A stretch of 9,827 nucleotides of DNA. Source: Caldilineae bacterium. GTDB taxonomy: Bacteria; Chloroflexota; Anaerolineae; J102. The notes beneath the pieces were generated by a model. The model did no database searches and was not told where the DNA came from. It saw nothing but the letters and a program-made list of their open reading frames with translations. Positions 1 through 5,744 of the stretch are shown one piece after another. The stretch is taken from the NCBI GenBank assembly GCA_011192085.1, contig DUEQ01000506.1:2623-12449 (forward strand). Direction: 5' to 3'. Both the position numbers and the translations under genes were made by a program. How positions within the stretch are numbered: position 1 is the first letter of the stretch; every line of letters starts with the position of its first letter.

Positions 1-588
1 GGCCACAAGGAGGTGGGAGTGACCACGTGTCCGGGCGATCAATGGCTGCGGGGCGCGCGCTGGAAGGATGAACTGCATAAACGCATCCTCAGCCACCGCA
101 CGGGCAAGCCCATCCTCTACTACCTGCTGTTCTGGGAGCATGGCGACGCCTGGGCCGAGGCCGACTGGCGCAACGCCCAGAATTACATCGCCCACTTCCG
201 CCCCACGACAGGCTTCTCCGTGGCCCACGCCATACAGGCCCAGCATGTGATCATCGTGGGGGGGACCGCGGGCGTCAGCGGCGAGGATGAGGCCCGACTG
301 CGGGCCGCGGGCTGCGAGGTCCATCGTCTGGCCGGAGCCAATGAGGCCGAGACCAAGGCCATGCTCGATGAGCTTGTGGCGAACAACACGCCCTGGCCCG
401 GCGCGGAGCCTGTTCAGCCGGGCGCGGCTGGCATGTCCGAATTCATTCCCCTGGAGCCGCCCAAACCGGACCGCTGGACCCTGCCCGATCGGTTCGTCAC
501 CGCCTCCTTTATCGCCCAGAGCACCGGCGTCTACCAGCGGGTCTACGTGGGCGAGATGCTATTTGGATCAGGAAATCGCCAGCCCTAA
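1..588 (+). CDS. N-acetylmuramoyl-L-alanine amidase, C-terminal part, with a cell-wall-binding-like segment (5' partial)
   Basis: The frame is open at the left edge, so the gene starts outside the window; 195 residues are visible. Residues 1-14 carry GHKEVGVTTCPG, the end of the amidase_2/PGRP fold. There His2 and Cys10 match the last two zinc ligands of the family, whose members cleave the bond between N-acetylmuramic acid and the stem peptide in peptidoglycan. The first His ligand must lie upstream. Residues about 80-130 contain VIIVGGTAGVS, a short acidic helix and HRLAGANEAET. This resembles the cell-wall-binding repeat 2 pattern (VGG..VS, then RLAG....T), so the segment may be a wall- or sugar-binding module; that is inference from pattern alone. 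The last 60 residues are a proline-rich linker leading into a domain that ends abruptly at TAA 586-588. The next frame continues at once with a related cell-wall protein, so this stop may be a frameshift artefact or a real truncation. The amidase assignment is firm; the remainder is less so. Confidence 0.75.
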   Translation, partial: GHKEVGVTTCPGDQWLRGARWKDELHKRILSHRTGKPILYYLLFWEHGDAWAEADWRNAQNYIAHFRPTTGFSVAHAIQAQHVIIVGGTAGVSGEDEARLRAAGCEVHRLAGANEAETKAMLDELVANNTPWPGAEPVQPGAAGMSEFIPLEPPKPDRWTLPDRFVTASFIAQSTGVYQRVYVGEMLFGSGNRQP

Positions 589-631
589 AGAAAAGGACAA
601 GCGACCATACGATCGCTTCTCGGAGTTCAAC

Positions 632-2590
632 ATGAATAAACTTGGCTTTTACATCGAAAACACCATCGTGCGCTGGATGCGCGAGGCTTTGCGCCAGGTC
701 AAACCCCCCGTCATCCTCATCCACGCCCAAGACCGGAGCTTGCTGCGCGACATCCGCCGCGAGCTCTCCCCTGATTCCTTCATCATCGGGCGGCTCTACA
801 AAACGCCCCAGCAGCAGGCATTCTGGCTAGATAGCGGCGAGCCCGAACGCTATGGCCGCGAATTCGCGGAGGAGATCATCGACTACGACTTCCAGCTTGC
901 CAAGGAGGTGGGGGAAAACGGGCGGCTGCTCATCGACGCCTGGATGAGCCTGAACGAGGCGATCCGCGGGCCCGCGTCCTTTCCTGGCTATGAAGTGGAT
1001 GACGAATTCCGGCTCCGAGCCGACGCGTATGACCGCTTTCAGGTCGCGTTTAAGGAGCGGCTGGAGGAGGAGGGGTTGACGGCCGTGGCCTTCAACTTCG
1101 CCGCGGGCAACTTCACCAAACCTGAACACTATCTCAACTGGTTCCCCCGCACCCTGGAAGCTTACACCTACCTCGGCTTTCACGAATATGGCTGGCCCTC
1201 GCTGAAGCCGGGCCCAGACGTGGCCACGGCTGCGCTCTATTACCGAACGTGTATGGAGGGCATTCATCAACGATACGGCGACAAATTCAAGGTCATCATC
1301 ACCGAGGCGGGCCTGACCATGGCCTACGGCCATTCCGAAAATCCCGATAAGGGCTGGCTCAACGAGCGGGAGCCCCTCACCGAAGAGCAATACTGGCAGA
1401 GCCTGCTGTGGTACAACAACGAGATGGTCAAGGATCCCTATGTCATGGGGGCGTGTCTGTTCGAGGTGGGGCACGCCTCGAAATGGATCACTTTTCGGCA
1501 TTTGGGCGAAGACAATCAGGGCAATCCCATTTTTCTCATGAATCGCATCGAGGCCCTGAACGACATCCCTGGCCCGCCCGCCCCCCCCGAACCATCTGAA
1601 CCTCCCTCCGGCGACATCTACGAACGGGTGAGCAAGCTGGTGGAAGACCTCTCCCGCGAACGAGAGGGCGTCGCCATCGCGCCCCAGCGGGCTGACGCGG
1701 TGGCGCGGGCGTTGACGCCCCTGACCGCGCCAGCGGGCCGCGCCATCGAAAACGACATGCTGGCGCACAACCTCAGCACCCGCGTCAATCAGATATCCGC
1801 CACCCTCAGGCAACTCGCCTCGAATCCTGACATCGATCCCGATGCCATCCAGCGCATGGAGGCTGAAGCGGACCTTGTCATCCAGCAGTTGGACGCGCTC
1901 TCGCCCCGGATCGCGGCCGCGGAGGCCGCGGGCCAGGAGGTGCAGGCCGTGGCGCAGCTCTTCCCCGCGCAGAAACGGGCTGCGGACCAGACGCCCGGTC
2001 TCCTCACCCAGGTTGTATCCCTGTTGGAACGGGCGCAGCGCCTGCAATCGGACCTGCCCGGAGCCGAATTCACGCCCCCGCCCGGCGTCCAGGACATTCG
2101 CGAAGAGATGCCCCGCCATCCCGCCAAAACTTGGCCCTCCCGCGCGCCCTCGCAAATCCAACTGGTCATGGTGCACCACACGGTCACCTCGCCCGCGATC
2201 GACCCTATCACCCTAGCACAGGCGGTGATTGCTCACCGCGATCTGCCCGGCCTGCCTTATCACTTCCTGGTGCAGGGGGATGGCGATGGCTATTGGGCTG
2301 AACCCCTGGAAACCGAGGTGGGCCAAACCCTCAAGGATGATATCAATCGAAAGAGCGTGGCCGTGGCTTTAGCGGGCAACTTCACCAACGATCCCCCTTC
2401 CGAAGCTCAGCTTAATACCGCAGCCGCCATTATCGCCCAACTGGTCAAGACCTTTGCCCTGAACGTGGATGAGGATGTTATCGGGCGCAATGAGGTGGAG
2501 GTCGTAGCCTCGCCCGGCAGACAATGGTTGCAAGGCGCAAGATATAAGTTCACCCTGCTGGAGAAAGTGAGGACGTTGTTGGATGGGTGA
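632..2590 (+). CDS. Glycoside-hydrolase-like TIM-barrel protein with C-terminal degenerate amidase domain
   Basis: The protein has 652 residues if it starts at ATG 632, which has a GGAG at 622-625 six bases upstream. The frame is open further upstream, and residues encoded just before 632 look like real coding sequence, so the start is uncertain. Residues 1 to about 310 look like a clan GH-A TIM barrel. AWMSLNEA places Glu109 where the strand-4 acid/base lies, and VIITEAGL places Glu225 at the strand-7 nucleophile; many aromatic residues line the region. The substrate cannot be named, but a glycan of the cell envelope fits the context. A proline-rich linker follows at about 313-326, then a long alpha-helical, Ala/Gln/Glu-rich stretch at about 330-490. 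Residues about 505-652 are an amidase_2/PGRP fold, with HHT at 515-517 and YHFLV. However, the site that should read GH...CPG reads GR...SPG (Arg619, Ser627), so two zinc ligands are missing and the domain is probably a binding module. No signal peptide is visible at 632, which fits either a cytoplasmic protein or an internal part of a longer chain. No terminator was found after the stop. Confidence 0.75.
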   Translation: MNKLGFYIENTIVRWMREALRQVKPPVILIHAQDRSLLRDIRRELSPDSFIIGRLYKTPQQQAFWLDSGEPERYGREFAEEIIDYDFQLAKEVGENGRLLIDAWMSLNEAIRGPASFPGYEVDDEFRLRADAYDRFQVAFKERLEEEGLTAVAFNFAAGNFTKPEHYLNWFPRTLEAYTYLGFHEYGWPSLKPGPDVATAALYYRTCMEGIHQRYGDKFKVIITEAGLTMAYGHSENPDKGWLNEREPLTEEQYWQSLLWYNNEMVKDPYVMGACLFEVGHASKWITFRHLGEDNQGNPIFLMNRIEALNDIPGPPAPPEPSEPPSGDIYERVSKLVEDLSREREGVAIAPQRADAVARALTPLTAPAGRAIENDMLAHNLSTRVNQISATLRQLASNPDIDPDAIQRMEAEADLVIQQLDALSPRIAAAEAAGQEVQAVAQLFPAQKRAADQTPGLLTQVVSLLERAQRLQSDLPGAEFTPPPGVQDIREEMPRHPAKTWPSRAPSQIQLVMVHHTVTSPAIDPITLAQAVIAHRDLPGLPYHFLVQGDGDGYWAEPLETEVGQTLKDDINRKSVAVALAGNFTNDPPSEAQLNTAAAIIAQLVKTFALNVDEDVIGRNEVEVVASPGRQWLQGARYKFTLLEKVRTLLDG

Positions 2591-2712
2591 GGGGAGATTG
2601 GTCGTATGGTTGTTTGGTCGCGTGGGGAAGGCGGTTGGCGACGCCATGCGCAACGGATTGGGGCGTTGGAGACAGGAGATTGGGAGATGTGCGTTCGCCT
2701 GAACCGTTATGT

Positions 2713-2742
2713 TTGTTGGGGATAGGGCGCGCGGTGTAAAAT
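2713..2742 (+). promoter_or_regulatory. Candidate promoter of the tup-moa operon, near-leaderless
   Basis: A TAAAAT hexamer at 2737-2742 is preceded by TG and, 18 bases upstream, by TTGTTG at 2713-2718, a weak -35 match (TTG only). Transcription would start near 2749, about four bases before the ATG at 2753. No Shine-Dalgarno sequence precedes that ATG, which agrees with a leaderless or almost leaderless transcript. The -10 is good and the -35 is poor, so this is a moderate-confidence prediction. The rest of 2591-2712 has only loose repeats of GGAGATTGG type and no gene. Confidence 0.45.
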
Positions 2743-2752
2743 AAGCGTCGCT

Positions 2753-3457
2753 ATGGAGATTTTTCTCAACGGCCTGCGTCAAGCTCTGGCTCTGATCATG
2801 AGCCTGGACCCTTCTCTGATAGAGATCGTGCGCCTGTCGCTGGCGATCAGCGGCCTGGCCCTGGTCATCAGCGCGCTGTTGGGTCTGCCCGCGGGCCTGT
2901 TCCTGGGCCTGAAAGATTTCCCGGGAAAGCGCATGGTGGTGGCTCTGGTCTACACGGGCATGGGCTTGCCGCCTGTGGTGGTGGGCCTCACCATCTATCT
3001 CCTGCTCTCCCGCCAGGGGCCCTTGGGCGATTTGGGATGGCTTTTCACCTCGCGAGCCATGATCGTCACCCAAACCATCCTCGCTCTGCCCCTGATCATC
3101 GGTTTCACCATGACCGCCATCGCGGCCATTCCTTCGGCGCTGATCATGCAATTGCGCTCTTTGGGCGCGACCCGACGACAGGTGGTGCTCACCCTGCTCT
3201 ACGAGGCCCGGTCGGGCGTGCTGGCGGCGTTGGTTGCGGGTTTCGGCGCCATCATCTCCGAAGTCGGCTCTGTGCTCATCGTGGGCGGCAACATCGAGCA
3301 CAAAACCCGGGTGCTCACCACAGCCATCGTGCTGGAAACCCGCAAAGGGAACTTCTCCCTGGCCATCGCCCTGGGCATCATTCTCCTGACCATCACCTTC
3401 TCCGCGAACTGGCTTCTCCTGCACCTGCAAGGCCATCTCGATCCCCGCCAGCAATGA
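2753..3457 (+). CDS. tupB: Tungstate-type ABC transporter permease (TupB-like)
   Basis: This 234-residue integral membrane protein is the likely channel subunit of an oxyanion importer, most similar in pattern to TupB of tungstate transporters. About five membrane segments are visible, at roughly 23-53, 61-86, 101-123, 157-178 and 203-225. Family landmarks are MGLPPVVVGL (70-79), a stretch of the kind that docks to the ATPase around SLGATRRQ...LLYEARSG (136-154), and SEVGSVLIVGGNI with RVLTTAIVLET just after it. These last motifs are characteristic of the TupB/WtpB-like branch rather than sugar or amino-acid permeases. The ATG at 2753 gives the usual family N-terminus, and a -10 element sits only ten bases upstream. 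The ATPase gene follows after a one-base gap. No substrate-binding protein gene (tupA) is next to it in the window, which is unusual since tupA normally leads the operon. Molybdate or another oxyanion cannot be excluded as substrate, but the AOR and moa genes nearby favour tungstate. Confidence 0.85.
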   Translation: MEIFLNGLRQALALIMSLDPSLIEIVRLSLAISGLALVISALLGLPAGLFLGLKDFPGKRMVVALVYTGMGLPPVVVGLTIYLLLSRQGPLGDLGWLFTSRAMIVTQTILALPLIIGFTMTAIAAIPSALIMQLRSLGATRRQVVLTLLYEARSGVLAALVAGFGAIISEVGSVLIVGGNIEHKTRVLTTAIVLETRKGNFSLAIALGIILLTITFSANWLLLHLQGHLDPRQQ

Positions 3458-3458
3458 C

Positions 3459-4184
3459 ATGGACCCCATTCTCCGGCTGGAAGCCATCCGGCACAGCTAT
3501 GGCGACCATTTCACCCTGAACATCCCCGAGCTGGGCATCCAGCCCGGTGAGATCTTCGCGGTGGTGGGGCCCAGCGGCGCGGGCAAGAGCACCCTCCTTC
3601 GCATCCTCAATTTCCTGGAGAAGCCTCAGCAGGGCCAGGTTTACTTTCATGGCGCGGCTTACACCTCGGGTAACCTGCCCATCGAACTGAGGCGGAGGAT
3701 GACCACCGTTTTCCAGCAGCCCCTGCTCCTCAGAGCGTCGGTGTGGGGGAATGTGAGCTACGGCCTGCGAGTGCGCGGCTCCCGCAACGGGCATGAGACC
3801 ATCCGACAGGCGTTGGAAGAGGTGCGGCTGGCCCACCTGGCGAAGCAGTCCGCGGATCGGCTCAGCGGGGGCGAGGCCCAACGGGTCTCGCTGGCCCGGG
3901 CCCTGGTGCTGAACCCCGAGGTCCTCTTTCTGGATGAACCCACCGCCAATCTCGACCCCGGCAACGTGCGCATCATCGAAGAGATCATCCGCCGAACCAA
4001 CCAGGAGCGGGGCATGACCGTGGTTTGGGTCACCCACAACATCTGGCAGGCCCGCCGCCTGGCTCACCGGGTGGCCCTCCTCTTCGACGGCGAGATCATC
4101 GAGACCGCGACCGCCGACGCCTTCTTCAACCATCCTCAGGACTCGCGCACCCGCGCGTTCCTCACCGGCGATTTAATTTACTGA
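3459..4184 (+). CDS. tupC: Tungstate-type ABC transporter ATP-binding protein (TupC-like)
   Basis: This 241-residue cytoplasmic ATPase would power import through the permease encoded just upstream. All nucleotide-binding motifs are intact. They are Walker A GPSGAGKST (37-45), the Q-loop in VFQQP (Gln86/87), signature LSGGEAQ (135-141), Walker B VLFLDEP with catalytic Glu160, D-loop ANLD (163-166) and H-loop His193. The order and spacing are those of a complete single-domain importer ATPase. There is no C-terminal TOBE regulatory domain of the kind found in ModC, and the short length matches TupC. The ATG begins one base after the tupB stop and has no clear Shine-Dalgarno sequence, so translation is probably coupled to tupB. 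Only three bases separate its stop from moaC. ATPase identity is certain; substrate is inferred from tupB and the surrounding cofactor genes. Confidence 0.88.
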   Translation: MDPILRLEAIRHSYGDHFTLNIPELGIQPGEIFAVVGPSGAGKSTLLRILNFLEKPQQGQVYFHGAAYTSGNLPIELRRRMTTVFQQPLLLRASVWGNVSYGLRVRGSRNGHETIRQALEEVRLAHLAKQSADRLSGGEAQRVSLARALVLNPEVLFLDEPTANLDPGNVRIIEEIIRRTNQERGMTVVWVTHNIWQARRLAHRVALLFDGEIIETATADAFFNHPQDSRTRAFLTGDLIY

Positions 4185-4187
4185 ATT

Positions 4188-4697
4188 ATGTCCAAACTCA
4201 CCCATCTCGATGACACAGGCGCCGCCAAGATGGTGGATGTCAGCGACAAGCCCATCACCCATCGCACGGCCATCGCTGCGGCCCGCGTGGTCATGAAGCC
4301 CGAGACCCTGGCCGCGATCAAGGCTGGCAATGTGAAAAAGGGCGATGTGCTCGGCACAGCCCGGGTCGCGGGCATCATGGCGGCCAAACGCACCCATGAA
4401 CTCATCCCCATGTGCCACCCCCTGCTCATCACCAAGGTGGCGGTGGATTTTGACTACGTGGAGAATGGCATCGCCATTCGCGCCACGGTCAAATGCCAGG
4501 GCCAGACGGGCGTGGAGATGGAGGCGCTTACGGCTGCGACCGTGGCCGCGCTCACCATCTACGACATGGCCAAAGCTCTGGAAAAGACCATGTGCATCGA
4601 GGATGTGCATCTCCTCTACAAAAGCGGCGGCAAGAGCGGCGAATTCCGCGCCGAAGACCAATCACCCACCCCACACATCACAGGAGACCCTGCATGA
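4188..4697 (+). CDS. moaC: Cyclic pyranopterin monophosphate synthase MoaC
   Basis: MoaC converts the 3',8-cyclo-GTP made by MoaA into cyclic pyranopterin monophosphate, an early step of molybdopterin and tungstopterin synthesis in the cytoplasm. The 169-residue product has the family length and signatures: MVDVSDK near the N-terminus, [14 protein letters not shown] with Lys51, MCHPL with His77, [21 protein letters not shown] (106-126) and GGKSG near the end. Asp126 and Lys129 match the E. coli catalytic Asp128 and Lys131. The common Cys of YDMCKA is Ala here, a tolerated position. The gene starts three bases after tupC and overlaps the next gene by ATGA, so it is embedded in the transport operon. 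The link between oxyanion import and pterin synthesis supports a dedicated Mo/W cofactor supply unit. The partner moaA is not in the window. Confidence 0.95.
   Translation: MSKLTHLDDTGAAKMVDVSDKPITHRTAIAAARVVMKPETLAAIKAGNVKKGDVLGTARVAGIMAAKRTHELIPMCHPLLITKVAVDFDYVENGIAIRATVKCQGQTGVEMEALTAATVAALTIYDMAKALEKTMCIEDVHLLYKSGGKSGEFRAEDQSPTPHITGDPA
4682..4686 (+). promoter_or_regulatory. Ribosome binding site deciding the moaDE start
   Basis: AGGAG lies seven bases before ATG 4694, inside the last codons of moaC. It selects the start that gives the canonical MoaD N-terminus ([13 protein letters not shown]) and rules out the much longer open frame that reaches upstream over moaC. It is the only strong Shine-Dalgarno sequence in this operon. 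Confidence 0.75.
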
Positions 4698-5389
4698 ACG
4701 TTCGAGTACGTCTCTTTGCATCCCTTCGAGAGATCTTCAAAAGCCCTTACTTGGAAGTGGAACTGCCCGATGGCGCGACCGTGGCCGACCTGGTGGAAGT
4801 GATCCGCGAGGAAGCTCCTCATTTGGGTCGGGGGGGGCGCTTCCACGTCACCATCAACAAGGATTTCGTGGACATGGACGCGATTCTGCACGATGGCGAT
4901 GAGGTGGCCATCTTCCCGCCTGTGGGCGGGGGCGAGGAGCGCAAGAAGTTTTGGTTGACCGCGGAGCCCCTGTCGCTGGACGAGGTGGCGTCGTTGGTGA
5001 CCGCGCCCGAGGTGGGGGGCGTCGTCCTCTTTTCGGGCACGGTGCGGGGCGTCACGGGCGACCTGCGCACCGAGTATCTGGAGTATGAGGCTTATGTCGA
5101 AATGGCCGAGGCCAAACTGGCGGCGATCGGCGACGAGGTGCGCCGGAAATGGCCCCAGGTGCTGGATATCGCCATTGTGCACCGCATCGGGCGGGTGGAG
5201 GTGACCGAATCGTCGGTGATGATCGCGGTGGCGGCTGCGCATCGCGATGGCATTTTCGACGCCTGCGCCTACGCCATCGACCGGCTGAAGCACATCGCGC
5301 CCATCTGGAAGAAGGAGGTGACGCCGAATGGCGATTTTTGGGTGGAAGGCCCAGTGGATGAGACCAGTCCGCCGGTGGTGGAGATGTAG
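4694..5389 (+). CDS. moaDE: Fused molybdopterin synthase, MoaD-MoaE
   Basis: The 231-residue protein joins both subunits of molybdopterin synthase, which puts two sulfurs on cyclic pyranopterin monophosphate to make the dithiolene. Residues 1-80 are the ubiquitin-like MoaD, ending FPPVGGG (74-80); its Gly-Gly tail must become a thiocarboxylate. Residues about 85-231 are Moa[12 protein letters not shown] (109-119), VHRIG (162-166), AAHR (181-184) and [11 protein letters not shown] (198-208) are present, with Lys199 and Lys206 matching the E. coli active-site Lys119 and Lys126. In stand-alone MoaD the Gly-Gly is the free C-terminus. Here it runs straight into MoaE, so proteolytic release is expected, as described for the MoaX fusion of Mycobacterium tuberculosis. 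The gene overlaps moaC by ATGA and closes the operon, with a hairpin terminator ten bases after its stop. Domain assignments are clear; the processing is inference. Confidence 0.93.
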   Translation: MNVRVRLFASLREIFKSPYLEVELPDGATVADLVEVIREEAPHLGRGGRFHVTINKDFVDMDAILHDGDEVAIFPPVGGGEERKKFWLTAEPLSLDEVASLVTAPEVGGVVLFSGTVRGVTGDLRTEYLEYEAYVEMAEAKLAAIGDEVRRKWPQVLDIAIVHRIGRVEVTESSVMIAVAAAHRDGIFDACAYAIDRLKHIAPIWKKEVTPNGDFWVEGPVDETSPPVVEM

Positions 5390-5430
5390 TAAAAAGAAAC
5401 CCGGAGGCTCTATGGCGCTCCGGGCTTATT
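5390..5430 (+). terminator. Operon terminator after moaDE, probably bidirectional
   Basis: CCCGGAG (5400-5406) pairs with CTCCGGG (5418-5424); the stem can be extended by two inner pairs past a bulged G. It is followed on the plus strand by CTTATT, a modest T tract. Upstream lies an A-rich run at 5390-5399, which on the minus strand becomes a good T tract. The element can therefore stop the tup-moa transcript and also back up the terminator of the convergent AOR gene. Confidence 0.7.
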
Positions 5431-5450
5431 GCATTATGGGTGGGGTTTGT

Positions 5451-5485
5451 GCTGCGGCCAGACACGCCATTGTGTCGGTCGCAGC
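5451..5485. repeat. Strong imperfect hairpin in the convergent gap
   Basis: GCTGCG (5451-5456) pairs with CGCAGC (5480-5485). The stem continues through GCC/GGT (one wobble) and, past one bulged A, GACAC/GTGTC around the loop GCCATT. This makes about 14 pairs. No T tract follows closely on either strand, so it is not a canonical terminator. It could protect RNA 3' ends or be a dispersed intergenic element. Confidence 0.55.
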
Positions 5486-5489
5486 AACT

Positions 5490-5513
5490 CTGTCAAGTTT
5501 TCCAACCTGACAG
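5490..5513. repeat. 24-bp inverted repeat, possible operator or dispersed palindrome
   Basis: CTGTCAAGTT (5490-5499) and AACCTGACAG (5504-5513) form a palindrome with one mismatch around TTCC. A related half-site TTGTCAAGG lies at 5541-5549. The rest of the gap to 5684 holds a short TTCCC/GGGAA hairpin (5553-5565) and a GACTTTAGTC palindrome (5591-5600). I see no credible gene there; the one short open frame on the plus strand has no ribosome site and no recognisable product. Confidence 0.5.
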
Positions 5514-5684
5514 CCCAAGCTTACCCTACCTCTGTTGTTTTTGTCAAGGAAATTCCCGGAGGGAACAGGATGTCACTCCCGGCGGCTTCAGACTTTAGTC
5601 GTTAGCAGCGCACATGGCATAGGTGGCGCCTTCCTTATTGCCGATCCAAGGGCTCAAACACGCCGAGCCTTCTTTCTGGGCGCG

Positions 5685-5717
5685 AAAAAGGCGCTGCCTG
5701 GGCAACAGCAGCGCCTT
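5685..5717 (-). terminator. Intrinsic terminator of the AOR gene
   Basis: On the minus strand, a perfect 10-bp stem (AAGGCGCTGC with GCAGCGCCTT, plus-strand 5688-5697 and 5708-5717) encloses a 10-base loop and runs into TTTTT. It begins about 28 bases after the AOR stop codon. This is a textbook rho-independent terminator. Confidence 0.85.
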
Positions 5718-5744
5718 GCGGGGGAAGAAATGGGGGCGTCGTAA

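Noticed and set aside
827..2179. 450-residue open frame on the minus strand opposite the glycosidase-like gene
   Set aside because: Antisense shadow in high-GC DNA: Gly/Arg/His-rich without motifs, while the plus strand shows recognisable barrel and amidase residues.
2591..2712. GGAGATTGG-like degenerate repeats after the cell-wall gene
   Set aside because: Copies are short and irregular; they do not form a tandem array, CRISPR or attachment site that can be defended.
2369..3487. 372-residue open frame on the minus strand opposite tupB
   Set aside because: Gln/His/Asp-rich low-information product covering a clear membrane permease on the other strand and crossing the intergenic promoter.
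5535..5744. 69-residue plus-strand frame in the convergent gap
   Set aside because: No ribosome site or domain, and it contains the AOR terminator stem.
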